A stretch of DNA of 64,000 nucleotides from Calycina herbarum (Eukaryota; Ascomycota; Leotiomycetes; Helotiales; Pezizellaceae): assembly GCA_001414485.1 (NCBI GenBank), contig LLEY01000136.1, forward strand, positions 106,859 through 170,858, given 5' to 3'. Positions 44,493 to 55,587 of the stretch are shown piece by piece. Every line of letters starts with the position of its first letter. Position 1 is the first letter of the stretch. Position numbers and translations under genes: made by a program. Below the pieces are notes generated by a model that saw only the letters and a program-made list of their open reading frames with translations, made no database searches and was not told where the DNA came from.

Positions 44493-46836
44493 ATGGCTCC
44501 CTCTCAAACTTCCACATCACTTCGTCATCGAACCCCGAGATATGAGGGCGAAGATGTTTCACCGACTACCGCTCGGGAATTGAGAGGATTCTACGCGTAT
44601 GGACTTGCGGCTGAGATATTTGCTGTTTGTGGTGTTGGTATGTTTATATTCCAATTTCTGGCTCGCGATGGACAGGAAATGCAGCAGTAAACTCCAGGTT
44701 CGTACCTGCCGACCTGGCTCGTCCCAACTTTATAGGGTAATTTGAGTAAATTGTTCTAAATACTTGGAACAATTTAGAACTTTAACCTAGATATTTGGAA
44801 CAATCAGCTTGCATTTTCCCATTTATCTAGGTCAATACTGAGGTGCCTATTTACTGCTGCTTTTATTGTCCACCAGGAGTATGAGAATCATTTAACTGAT
44901 AATGGTGTAAAGGGTCCTTTTTACCAGTTACTTTAGAACAATTGGCTCGGGAACGGGGAGTTCTTTGGTCTGATAGGACGACTTCTTGCATGCAGAAAGT
45001 TGTGAATAATGTGACGGAAATCGCCCAAAATGCAACTTCGACTTTAGTTGAGAGGGCTGCAAAAGACGAGAACAATCAATGTATTGTTCAGGTCTTTGGG
45101 ACTGAGATTACGACATCTAGTTTTGCGATGTATACTTTCTCGCTCGCGGTTTTTGTGCAGGCTTTGGCTCTGATCTCCTTTAGTTCCGTAGCGGATTATG
45201 GTATGTAAACCCCCCTCGCGACGGACATTGAAAGTGGCAGTAAATACTTCAGGTTCGTACCTGCCGACCCAGCCTTCGTTGTTCTAACTTTCTAGGATAA
45301 TTCATGTTGATTATCCTAAACACTTGGGACAATTTGAAATTATCCTAGATGGTTGGAGCAATCAACTTTAATTTCTCAGAAATTAGAACAACGAAAAGTA
45401 TCGAGGGTTTTTACTGCCCCTTTTATTGTCCATCACGAGCATCCTTTGTCAATCCAAAACTGTATTAAGTTCAAACAGGTGCCTATCGAAAGAAGTTACT
45501 TCTTGGATTTGGATTTACTGGCGCCACTTCTTCCATGTTATTTCTTCTTGTGGTTCCCAAGATCTTTCTTGTGGGACCATTGCTAGTTATCATAGGGGTA
45601 ACCTGTCTCGGCTCCTCATTCGTCATCCTCAACTCTTTCCTTCCCGTACTTGTGGCAAACCACCCGGAGGTCCAGCAAGCAGACAGCCACACATATACAA
45701 TACCACTAGAGCCAATTTCTCGCACAGCACAACCTCGAAATTCAAACGACTACCACAGTAAGGTTGAAACATCAGACTCCCCATCACTGAGTCTCTCGAA
45801 CAAAATATCTTCCAAAGGAGTCGGAATTGGCTACATCGCAGCAGTATGCGTACAAATCCTTTCGATCCTCCTTCTCTTCACCTTATCGAAAAGTAAAACC
45901 ATCTCCTCAACACTCCCACTTCGCTTAGTCCTCTTCATGGTCGGAACATGCTGGTTCACTTTCACCATCCCCTCCTCCCTCTGGCTCCGTTCTCGACCCG
46001 GTCCACCACTTCCCTCGCATACAGCCTCCACCTCACGGATCCAAGGAATATACAAATACACCCTCTTCGCCTGGACCTCTCTCTTCCACACCATAAAAAC
46101 AGCTTTCAAACTCCGACAAATCGTTCTCTTCCTCCTGGCCTGGTTTCTCCTCTCAGACGCCATCGCAACAGTTTCAGGAACTGCAATCCTATTCGCTCGA
46201 ACGGAGTTAAAATTAGGCACTGTAGCAATAGCCCTTCTCTCTATAACAGCTACCGTGTCAGGAATAGCAGGAGCCTTCCTCTGGCCTCTCATATCCGCAA
46301 AATTCAACCTTCCAGCACGAAATGTAATAATAGCCTGCATAATAGCCATGGAAATCATCCCTCTCTACGGTCTCCTCGGTTTCCTCCCTTTCATCCAAAA
46401 ACTAGGTTTCGGTGGCTTGCAACAAGCATGGGAAATCTACCCCCTAGGAATCGTACACGGCTTCGTAATGGGTGGATTATCAAGTTACTGTCGTGCCTTT
46501 TACGGTCGTTTAATCCCCCGAGGGAGAGAAGCGGCTTTTTACGCGCTTTATGCGGTTACGGATAAGGGAAGTAGTGCAATTGGACCTGCGGTGGTGGGTG
46601 TTATTGTTGATAGGACGGGGACTATTAGGGGGGCTTTTGTGTTTTTGGCTGTGCTTGTGCTTTTGCCTATTCCGCTTGTTTGGGCTATTGATGTTGAGGG
46701 GGGTGTGGAGGATGCGGAGAGGATGGCGGGGGTGGATGGGAAAAGTGGGTTGGGCGAGGCGGAATTTAGTTTGGGAAGTGAGGATGAGTGGGAGAGTGGG
46801 GATGAGGATGAGAGGTTGATGAGAGGTCATGAATGA
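44493..46836 (+). CDS. atg22: Autophagy-related vacuolar efflux protein Atg22
   Basis: Three exons, 44493-44637, 44913-45200 and 45479-46836, give 596 residues. Both introns have GTATGT donors; acceptors are GTAAAG and AACAG. Spliced protein reads through [25 protein letters not shown] and [17 protein letters not shown], matching the Atg22 family. Further family motifs are [50 protein letters not shown] and [20 protein letters not shown]. About ten to twelve membrane segments are expected. Atg22 is a vacuolar-membrane MFS-type transporter that exports amino acids released by autophagic breakdown. Unusually, each intron (275 and 278 bp) contains one complete MITE-like element; without it each intron would be 67-71 bp. 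Confidence 0.92.
44669..44872 (+). mobile_element. MITE-like element, copy D, inside atg22 intron 1
   Basis: 204 bp. The left end is TGGACAGGAAATGCAGCAGT (diverged) and the right end is TACTGCTGCTTTTATTGTCCA (core CTGCTGCTTTTATTGTCCA). The interior has AGGTTCGTACCTGCCGACC, ATAGGGTAATTTGAG and CTTGGAACAATTTAGAA. The donor lies 31 bp before it and the acceptor 40 bp after. Confidence 0.85.
45222..45432 (+). mobile_element. MITE-like element, copy C, inside atg22 intron 2
   Basis: 211 bp. The left end is CGGACATTGAAAGTGGCAGT and the right end is ACTGCCCCTTTTATTGTCCA. The outer flanks CTCGCGA and TCACGAG extend the inverted repeat. The interior has AGGTTCGTACCTGCCGACCC, TTCTAACTTTCTAGGATAAT and ACTTGGGACAATTTGAA. 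Same orientation as copy D. Confidence 0.88.
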
Positions 46837-47435
46837 CCCGACAGTATCAAAACGATTGTATGAGCGATTTAGAATAATGGGATTTCATTGTTCAAATCCC
46901 CTGAACCTAAAACTGCCGAACTAGTATCCTTTTATGAGTGTTGGTGATGACAAAGGCTAGAAGAAAATTTTGTTCGCTGGTTGTGGAGCGGTCCAATTCT
47001 GTCTAGACAGACCTACGCGCTAAAATTAGTGAATGAAATGGACTTATATAAACACATGGAACTTTGTTCAAGTAACTCAATTTTTCTACGCCTTCTTGAA
47101 TAACCTATATTTTTGAACTGAATACCCAGAGACTGTATATCTCAATAATGGCTCTTTAAAACTATTATACGAGATAAATGGAAGAAGCTTATAGACTAAA
47201 CTCTTTATGGAATAGTTCCAGAAAATCTAATCTTAGTAAACGAAGTAGACATTACTTTGCAAAAATTTCCTTCCAAATCAATGCTACGAAACAGTCTAGG
47301 AGAATTAGAAAAGTAGGTTCTTGATTCTCCTGAACTCTTCCAAACAATATTTATAATTGTACAAGATCTTGGTTGCTTACTCGCCAAGTCCACAAGTAGT
47401 GGATAGTATATCAAAAGCTCCCTCTCAATACTTTA
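46837..47435. other. Intergenic region, no gene seen
   Basis: 3' flank of atg22, AT-rich, no motif or coding frame of note. Confidence 0.45.
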
Positions 47436-47960
47436 TCAAAACCCCAAGACTATTTCCTCACAAACACCCCACAACCTCTCCCCCGTTCTCATCTCCACCA
47501 ACCCCTCAAAAACATCCTTGTTGCCATCCCTCCACCGTCCCCAGGGTAAAACATACCCACCATTCCTCCCTCCCTCCTAATACCCCTTCTCCTCCCCCTC
47601 TTCCAACCCCACCAAACCAGCCCACAACTCCGTCAAAGCACCAAACCTCGCTTCCCTCCTCAACAATCCAAAATCTGCATTATTCCATCTAGGTGCATTC
47701 TTTGGTAATCCGGTACTCAACATTTCTGGAAGGACACTAAGGGCCAAGATTTTATTCTCCGATCCATATCGATGTGCGAACTCGTATGCTAACAGGATAT
47801 CAATTGCTTTACTTTGCGCGTACCTCTTTCTTCAAGCCTTTCTTGGGGCTGTTGGTGAGCTTTATATCTTGCCAGTTTACGCCATTTTGGTAATGGTGCG
47901 CACGATGAGCGGAGGAAGGGTGGGGTATCTGGTAAATTGAAGTCAAAAGTATATTTCGGA
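47436..47960 (-). pseudogene. 5'-truncated short-chain dehydrogenase/reductase pseudogene
   Basis: Only the C-terminal half of an SDR remains. A frame with PSSAHR, NWQDIKLTNSPKKGLKKE gives the Ser-motif region. After a one-base frame break near 47815-47822, AQSKAIDILLAYEFAHRYG continues with the Lys of the YxxxK motif; its Tyr is at the break. LALSVLPEM, FGALTELWAGL and GGYVLPWGRW follow, typical of retinol-dehydrogenase-like fungal SDRs. A TAG at 47577-47579 interrupts the frame. The Rossmann NAD(P)-binding start (TGxxxGIG) is absent upstream. The gene cannot make a working enzyme. Confidence 0.78.
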
Positions 47961-48150
47961 GGAGAAACCTCCCGACACCAGCCCCGATCACCCCCTAGTT
48001 CGGTCAGCTTGTTGCATGTGCAGGGGTGTTTTTCGGGTCAGACCCACTCTTACGGAACGTCAGCAAGCTGCAGAATATAAACTGAGTCTCCGAGTCTCCC
48101 CTTCTCCAACTTCATCCTATTCTAACCCAATCGCTCAGTTTTATCCCAAA

Positions 48151-49241
48151 ATGGCTGATTTCTCAATGCATGACACAAATTCTTTCGAGGTACCACGAAT
48201 AGTCGTGAGAGGAATGCTGGATAGTAAGCATTTACACAATCCAGACGAGGATTGGACGGGCAAAACTAGTACCGCAGAGAGAAGAAAGCTGCAGAATAGG
48301 TTAAATCAGAGTGCGTGAACTTTCCAGGGCAAATAGATGTGTAATTAATTGTACTAATAGGAAGACGCCGAGCACAAGCTAAAGCCTTGCTTTCGACCCA
48401 AAAGGAAACCCCCTCCGAAGCTCCCCTATACGATAGGCGAACCAACGAAAGTATTACACCAAATGTTCTTGATATTTCACTGTGTCCTCTTCTGCCAAAT
48501 ATGGTATTTACCAGTCAAGGACTATCGACACATCCCTACCAAAAAGTAGAAAAGTGCATACACCCCATTCAATGGAAACTCATCCGCCAAGCAGTCAATG
48601 CCACACCATACACCACCTACGAATCATTCAACACCTACAAAGTCTTCGGCATGCAAAATGAAATCATATATCGCCCTTCTCTTCCTGTGGATCAAGTACT
48701 GCTCCCAATATTACATTTCAACCTCATCCGAGCTCTCTTTCAAAACATGCACCTTCTAGGTCTCGACCCAATGATGATGTCCGAAGATATTCTCTCCCCT
48801 TTCTGTGTTCACAATCCCAATCCTAGACCACACCTTGCATCCCTGCTTCCACCGGGATTAAAGCCTACAACGACACAAAAACTCGTTCCTCACCACCCTG
48901 AGCTCGATATTCTCCCTTTCCCAGCTATAAGAGATGCTTTCATCCTAGCTCAATCAGAGTACAATGAGTTTGACCTATGTCGAGATCTAATTTTTGGTGT
49001 GGAAAGAAGCGTATTTGAGGACGACGGGGTTATCGTTGGGGACGGGACCGGATTGAGGGTTTGGAACGATCCTTGGTGTGCGGACAGTTGGGAAGTGGAA
49101 GAGAGGTTTGCTTGGAAATATAGGGAGTTGTTATGTGGTGAGCTGTTAAGGAGTACGAATAAGTGGAGGGATATGAGAGGGGAGGAACCTTTGGGGTTTA
49201 AGTTAGGGAAGGGTCATGTTCCTAGGATTTGTGAAATTTGA
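48151..49241 (+). CDS. bZIP-like DUF3425 regulator
   Basis: Two exons, 48151-48310 and 48361-49241, give 346 residues. The 50-bp intron (GTGCGT...TAATAG) has a TACTAA branch site. Near residue 31 is DWTGKTSTAERRKLQNRLNQ, running through the splice into RRRRAQAK. This is the bZIP-type basic region typical of fungal DUF3425 proteins, with no clear leucine zipper after it. The rest is the DUF3425 domain, with HPIQWKLIRQAVNATPYTTY and LIRALFQNMHLLGLDP. Proteins of this type are thought to be transcriptional regulators; targets are unknown. It is 160 bp from the upstream SDR pseudogene. Confidence 0.82.
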
Positions 49242-50164
49242 GTTTGGATCATTGTATTATATTTTGTATGCTTTATTGGGGAATTTTGAAAGTGATTAAT
49301 CCTGTCTCTAAAGTCCCTAAAATAAGAATAACTTGATCTCCGAACTTTGTTTAGTTAAAATAAGTACTTTAACCTTTCTTGAATAATTATATTAGAGGAA
49401 TAGTTTCTGGGCAAGTACTAAGTACTATATATTCTATCTATTCATCAAAATCTCAGAGCTATGTTCGATACACTTGATCATTCTAAGTACTCAGGATAAT
49501 AAAAATAAAAGTTGATAGACGGGAACGAAGCAATAAGCGATACACGTGACAGAGATATTTGAATCGACACGTTAAAATACTTCGAAACAGCGAAATTTAG
49601 ATTAACGAGCTTCAGTATTCAAGGACTCGTAGCAATGAACAAAAGTCTTTCCATTCAAAACGGCTTTAAGGGGGGGGGGGGGGGGAAGTATTGATGATCA
49701 CGAGACTGGTTTCACGTATGTTTGCAGTCTCCTCCGATAATCTGGCTTGAGTTTGGCTATCCCCATGTAAGAGTTTTTGATTTAGTGAATAGGCTCGCTT
49801 TTGAGTGGCTCGCTAAGCGAGATTGCGGATGTATCCTTCCACAGATACATAAATAGCCAGGGAAGAGCTTCTCTCTTCTCTCCTCGCGAACAATCTATTC
49901 TTTGATCCCCACCCTAACACTCCACCCCATTCTTCCCTAACTTTTATTGAGCAGATAAGCTATTCTTCCTCGAAGTAAGCCACCAGTAAGCTTGAGAAGG
50001 TCCTAGCCACTCACGTGCTGCCTACCCCTCTATTTCCTCTCTGGGACCGACGTGCATATTTTGTTGCACATCGTTTTAGTCTATCATAGACTAAGAACTC
50101 CACCAGAAAGAGCTCGAGGAGGTCATCACGACTAAAATTTACTCATTTGATCTGTTCTTGCACC
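49242..50164. other. Intergenic region with a poly-G tract
   Basis: G16 at 49670-49685. AT-rich elsewhere, with a block near 49480-49500 that faintly resembles the interior of the MITE-like elements. No gene seen. Confidence 0.45.
49670..49685. repeat. Poly-G run (16)
   Basis: Sixteen uninterrupted G residues after CTTTAA. Its length should be treated as uncertain. Confidence 0.9.
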
Positions 50165-52073
50165 TCACCGGGCTGAAATTATATCCGCACTAATCTTCTC
50201 AGCCAATCCATACACAGTTGACACAGGGTGTCCAGGTGGTAGAAGTGCAAAAGCAGAAGCATCTACAACTCTCAGCCCATTCACACCAATAACTCTCGCT
50301 TTCGAATCCACCACCGCCATGGTGTCATTTGCTCTCCCCATCCGACAAGTGCAAGCTGCATGCCAATTCTGGAAAAGGTTGTTTCGAATATACTCATTCA
50401 ACGCTTCATCATCGTTGATACCGACAAATGGTCCAGGAGCTGTTTCGTTGCCGATGAGGATGGGCTGCATAGCAGCTGACGAAATGATTGCTCGTCCTCG
50501 CTTCAGAGCTTGGAGAGCGAGTTATTTATCAGTTTGGGCGGTAAGCCAGTTTGGGTTGATGATTGGAGGGTCTAGCATGGAGCTTGAAAGAAGTGTGATG
50601 TTGCCTCGCCAGACAGGGCTGACGGGGACGACAATAAATGTTCCGTAGCCATTGTAGTCATTCTCGATGCCGGACATAAAAATGGAAGCGATTTCATATT
50701 CGATTTCGGGCCAATCAGCTGAGAACTTTGAAAGTTCCGTGATTGAGCTGTTAGAGAGGTTTGAACGGTATGGTTCTGGCAGTTTCTCCCAGCCAATGTA
50801 GTCCGCTCCATAGGTCCCGTAGAACGAACTTCCTTCGTCATGGAATAGTTGTTTTGTTGTGCGTCGTATGTTAGGTTTGCAAGAGTGTTGAAACCATCAA
50901 CACCTACTTTCCAGGTGACTTCGATATCTATATGATCCCACATATCCTGTCCGACACCAGGACGGTCTGCAATAAGGCTGATATTGTGCTTTGCAAGAGT
51001 TTCTGCTGGCCCAATTCCTGATACCATGAGAAGTTGAGGACTTTAAAAAGTACCAGCGCTTGAGATGACCTCCTTTCTTGCTGTCAAGAAGTATTCTGCG
51101 GGCCCGGTCTTGACCTTTACCCCCGTCGCTGTCTTGTAATCCGAAAACATGATTTGTAAACCCAGAGTATGGGTGTAAACCTTAAGATTTGTGCGATTAC
51201 TTGCAAAGTCCGCTTCAAGGTATGCTGTTTCCGATGTTTCTCTCTGGTTTGAACCCGGCTGCAATGCCGCAGGGGCGTATTGAGATCCTAAGAGCTCGCC
51301 GCCACTGAAACTAGAGATATTCCTGAACCCCAGGGAATTGAATGCTCTTTGAACCCAGCTGGTAAATGGCAAAGCAATATTGGAATAAGTGACGTGAACA
51401 GGTCCTCCATTGAATTGCGAAGAAAGGTTGGCGGGTATTGGCACGGTCGCATTCTCGGCTCTGAGAGCAGCATTTGCAGCTGTAAAATTGGTCCCCTTCG
51501 CGAAAAAGGGTTGCCAATTGTCAAACTCATAAGAAGCATCCCCAACGATATCCGCCCATTGCTGGTAAGAATCTCGTGTTCCACGATTATACTACCAAGT
51601 CGCGTCAGTAATTATTTCAACCTACAAGAATAATCTCAAACCTCGAGGGAAACTTACAATATTTGCATTCAATGCCGAACACCCACCAAGTGTCTTCCCC
51701 CTCGCATAATGAAGCGTGCGATTGTTTGCTCCCGCTTGGGGCGTCGTCACAAACCCCCAATCCACAGTCGGGTTTGCAGTTAGATCATTGATGGCTGCAA
51801 ATTCCACATTATAAGCTGGTACAACAGTCAGATTTCCATTTTCGATCTGATAAAATCCTCCAGCTTCGACTACTGCAACTGTGTAGGAAGGATCCTCAGC
51901 CAGTCTCATGGCAACGGCAAGGCCGGCTGTACCTCCTCCCACAACAACATAGTCGAAAGTGGCGTTTTTGTAATTTTGGGAAAAGAATCTCCGGTTCCTG
52001 GGTTGAAGGTGTTTTGGGCGGCCAGAAGATTGAGGAAATTGAGGAAGAGGAAGGAATACGAGAGTAGCGACAT
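50165..52073 (-). pseudogene. GMC oxidoreductase, multiply disabled
   Basis: Minus strand from 52073 to 50165 with one intron (GTAAGT...TGGTAG, near 51595-51658). Parts in order: signal-peptide-like start MSLLSYSFLFLNFLNLLAAQ; FAD-binding FDYVVVGGGTAGLAVAMRLA; ARGKTLGGCSALN; EVISSAGTF; SGIGPAETLAKHNI; C-terminal NWHAACTCRMG with the catalytic His; and VNGLRVVDASAF. Four lesions are visible: one base missing in an A5 run near 51965-51969, TAA at 51043-51045 where the family has Gln, a frame break near 50831-50842, and TAA at 50522-50524. The family oxidises alcohols or sugars using FAD. The gene looks dead, though the homopolymer slip alone could be an assembly error. Confidence 0.82.
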
Positions 52074-52926
52074 CTTTAAACAAAGCAACAGCAATTGAAG
52101 AAGCGCAAAAATACGAAAGACATACAAAGAGTTGCAATGAAACCAAGAGGAAAATAATACTAGACACTCATGTTTTTGTTTATGGTGCTGTATATCATGA
52201 CGTCTTCCGTTTTCTCATACCTGAACACTGCGTTCAACGGATCGACCCTTTAGATCCATCACTAGAAGAAATTGTGGGTTTTGGATCATCCCCTAAGAAA
52301 ATTTGGAATCTCGCTCAACTAGTTTTGAGGCTATTCGCAAGTTAGTGTAACCGTCGGAGCTGTCAGGGGTCTCAATCAACAATGTTCACTAATCACGAAC
52401 CCAACCCCGCTTTTGACTTTTCCACTCTCAACCTCGGCGGCCAGCCTCCTTAAAATCAAACCAAAACAATTAATAAATCGACAAACAGAGTAGTACATTA
52501 CTTCCCAATGAAATGCACATGCGGCCACGTGTCCGCAAATGCGGGCATTGAACCCCCCGGGACAAACTAAGTGCGTAGCTGAATAACCTCGCTTAGTGAT
52601 TAGTATTCCGAACACTTGATCGTGAAATTGATTTCGTCCATTGAGAGGCTTTGACTGGGAGGTAGGAAGATGACGAAGTATATGCAATCTGTTCTGAGGC
52701 CGGAGAACTGGGAATAGAATGTTAATGCCGAGCTACTGAAGAATGTCAGTTTTAGGATTTTTGAAATGAATGGTGTTATAAGTACTGGTCTTTCCGCTGC
52801 CATGAAGACTTTGAAATATCATCGACACCCTAGAAGACTCCCTTCCAAGTTGCCACGACCACAGCTCAAATTTTCCACCCCTTTTGACTTACTTGAATCT
52901 TGCAAATAAGACAACAAAACAGCACA
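52074..52926. other. Intergenic region between divergent genes, no gene seen
   Basis: Lies between the GMC pseudogene and the NmrA-like gene. A 103-codon minus frame (52376-52687) shows no recognisable domain. Confidence 0.45.
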
Positions 52927-54079
52927 ATGACAACAAAACTAACAGTCCTCGTGGTAGGCGGAACAGGAGCTCAAGGTGCCGCAGTCGTTGAAGGTGACAC
53001 CTCTCTTCGACAGTCCAAACACACAGCCCTCTAACAAGTCTCCCAGAACTTGCTAAAAGCTCCTCCTACGCCATCAGAATCCTTACACGAACGGCCACCT
53101 CCTCAACCGCAATCAAACTATCCCAACTCCCAAACGTATCTCTCATCGAGGGCTCCGCCCATCACGAACCCGACATCCACAAAGCCCTCCAAGACATGGA
53201 CATAGTCTACTGCAACACGAACGGTTTCGCCATCGGTGAAAAAGCAGAGATATACTGGGGAATAAGATTCTATGAATTATCCCGTGAGCACAATGTGAAA
53301 CAGTTCGTCCATCCATTCCCCTCCATCCCTTTCTCAAATTCCTCGCTAAAGTTTCATGTAGTTTTATTTGGGGCTCCCTCCAATCCGCCTACGAAACCAG
53401 TGGATACCAAGCTCGATTCCGAACCGGTCATTTTGACGGGAAGCAAAAAGTCGCGAATTGGATCAGTACCCAGGGTACCAGTCCTATGAAATGGAGTATT
53501 TTGACTTCTTGCATGTATGTCGAAATGCTCAATGAACTTCTTGCCCCTTGGGCTGAAATGGATGAAGCTGGGGAGGAAGTCATGGTTTTCAAAGCGCCAG
53601 TTGGGTCTGGTGCACCCCCCATGATTTATCTTGCCGACTTGGGAAGATACGCATGCTGGCTCATCGAAAATCCGGAACGTTCGAATGGGATGACTCTGAA
53701 AATCGCTACTGAACATCTTGGTTATGCAGATCTTGCGAAGACCTACAATGAAGTCACAGGTCGCAAGGCTATCTTTCGAGATATATCACTTGATGAATAC
53801 TTTGGTTCTGGACTCTTTCCCACACCTGATGACAAAGTTGGCCATTCAGCAGGCAAGGAAGATGAGACGTTGCAAACTTATCGCCAGAACTTCTCGGGAT
53901 TCTGGAATTCGTGGAAGGAAGATATCATTGTAAGAGATATGAAGTTATTGGACGAGATTATGCCAGATAGAGTGAAGAGTATTGGGGAGTGGATGAAGTT
54001 GTCTCGCTATACTGGGGAGAGAAGCTCCGTTTTGAAGGATTATCGTGATGCGACTATGCCCGCGCCTGGAGAGGTTTAA
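52927..54079 (+). CDS. NmrA-like NAD(P)-binding protein
   Basis: Three exons, 52927-52993, 53047-53302 and 53362-54079, give 346 residues. Introns are GTGACA...CCCAG (53 bp) and GTTCGT...TGTAG (59 bp). The dinucleotide-binding glycine motif GGTGAQG is at residues 11-17. Family features follow: RILTRTATS, DMDIVYCNTNGFAIGE, NVKHFIWGSL across intron 2, and RTGHFDGKQKVANWI. The PMKWSILTSCMYVEMLNELL and PPMIYLADLGRYACWL segments are also typical. NmrA-like proteins sense NAD(P) redox state or act as reductases; which one is unclear. It is divergent from, and next to, the dead GMC gene, so the two may once have shared a pathway. Confidence 0.85.
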
Positions 54080-54765
54080 GTAGGTAATGAGGTCAATATG
54101 TGAGATTCAATGCGGTAATGGCTATACAATGAAGTGCTTTGAATAAAGATGATATTTTAGCTAGTTCTTAATAGTGTTGTTAGGTGTCAATGAGACAAGG
54201 AAAGAGCCCAATCGGAGTAATATCGGCCTCGCTTCAAATTCGCTTCGAAATGGGGTTGTTTATTTTAGAATTAGGGGGTATGACAGCCAAAGACATCAAG
54301 CCTATTGGAATTGTAACTATAGCCACTAAAACAATTCCGCTGCGTTTCCAAGCGTATATTTTTTATCTTTGCTTCTCACAAGGTACTGTCTGGCTGGTCT
54401 GTGTGTCTTCGAAATTTTCCTCTCGTTTAATTCACCTGCCACACCAAACTGGAACATTGTTTCATGGCGAAAGAAAATTATCAGCACCTTTCTCTCAGCC
54501 TTCGTGATACTGGTTCTCTTGCAGTAATTCGTTCTTTTCGCACTTCCCAACACCTCTTGCGAATCTCTTTCGCCTCTCACGACACTTTCTCTCACGCAGC
54601 TATTCTGCTGTAGCTATTACTTTGCACATCAAGCCTCGTAAGTCGCATACAAAAAACTGCAGATTTGTATCTCAAGTAACTGATAACTTGAATACAGCAG
54701 CTACCCTACCTCACCAACCCTATCTCACCACCCCACAAAGATCCAACCGTCGAGTACTAGTCACG
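54080..54765. other. Intergenic region, no gene seen
   Basis: 3' flank of the NmrA gene and promoter of the next small gene. Short frames only. Confidence 0.45.
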
Positions 54766-55176
54766 ATGCCTCGGAATCTACCTCTATACGTACACTTTGC
54801 AACTGAGGAGCTCGGAACGGAGAGAGGGACAATCTTTGCGGCTGGTGTTCTCGAGGGGAGGGGGAAACCTATTGCGGACAGATTCAACCGAAGCTTAATG
54901 CTTGTACTTCGACTAAAACTGCTCAGCAACAATATGGAGCACGGCGTCACACACACTAGCACAGTACGAAGAATGCGAGGCATCTTTCGGGTTGGTGCGG
55001 GAAAGGCTCGGTGGATGTCGTTTGGCCGAAACTCCAGGAGTACTGCTGAGCCAGACTTTTCGGTCCTTCTGACGGAGTTGGTACGGTTGGAGGGGGAGTT
55101 GCATGTTGATGTTACTTTGGAGGAGGTACCAAACCAGGGAACAGGTAGCAGTGCTTCTGCTGCTGCGGCGCAATAA
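54766..55176 (+). CDS. Small protein, first of a tandem paralogous pair
   Basis: 136 residues, single exon. An upstream in-frame ATG at 54622 exists, but the added residues look like leader sequence. It shares with the next gene the layout R-G-x-I-F...L-x-L-x-L-x-x-L-x-x-N-N-x-x-H-G-x-T-H (LRLKLLSNNMEHGVTHTSTV here). The C-terminus is Ala/Ser-rich. No signal peptide, membrane segment or known domain. Function unknown. Confidence 0.6.
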   Translation: MPRNLPLYVHFATEELGTERGTIFAAGVLEGRGKPIADRFNRSLMLVLRLKLLSNNMEHGVTHTSTVRRMRGIFRVGAGKARWMSFGRNSRSTAEPDFSVLLTELVRLEGELHVDVTLEEVPNQGTGSSASAAAAQ

Positions 55177-55587
55177 CTGGATTCAAGCTGTGGTGCTCCC
55201 ACATTGAAGAACGAGAGCAGCAATTTGGGGAGGATAGGGCGTTTTCGAAGCCGGGAAGGTCGAAACTCAAGATGAACTGTTAGATATGTTGTTTAAATTT
55301 TGAAATAATAATTCTCTTCTCCAAGGGATCTTTACCACCAATTTGTCGCCAACGTAATTGATATCTCCAAGTGATTTTCTGCCTCTGACATAGCCGTAGT
55401 GACTTCAACTTGCCCACCGAGACCCACTAAGTAAAGTCGCAGCTCCCCTCGCACCGCTCAACGATTCTTCCTGCAACTACAACGCCACAAATTGGTAGGT
55501 AAGTATCTTTTTTTCCCTTCAAAACTTGCGAAAAGCAAGTGACTAACCTCAAGACCAGCATACACACCAGTACTCCTCCTCGCAAAG
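55177..55587. other. Spacer between the tandem small paralogues
   Basis: Holds the 3' flank of the first and the promoter of the second small gene. Nothing else seen. Confidence 0.45.

Noticed and set aside
44669..45432. Introner-like elements that created the atg22 introns
   Set aside because: Removing the elements leaves 67-71 bp introns with their own GT and AG ends, so insertion into existing introns is simpler than intron creation.
45831..46358. 175-codon minus-strand frame inside atg22
   Set aside because: It is antisense to a well-supported Atg22 exon and its residues show no family features.
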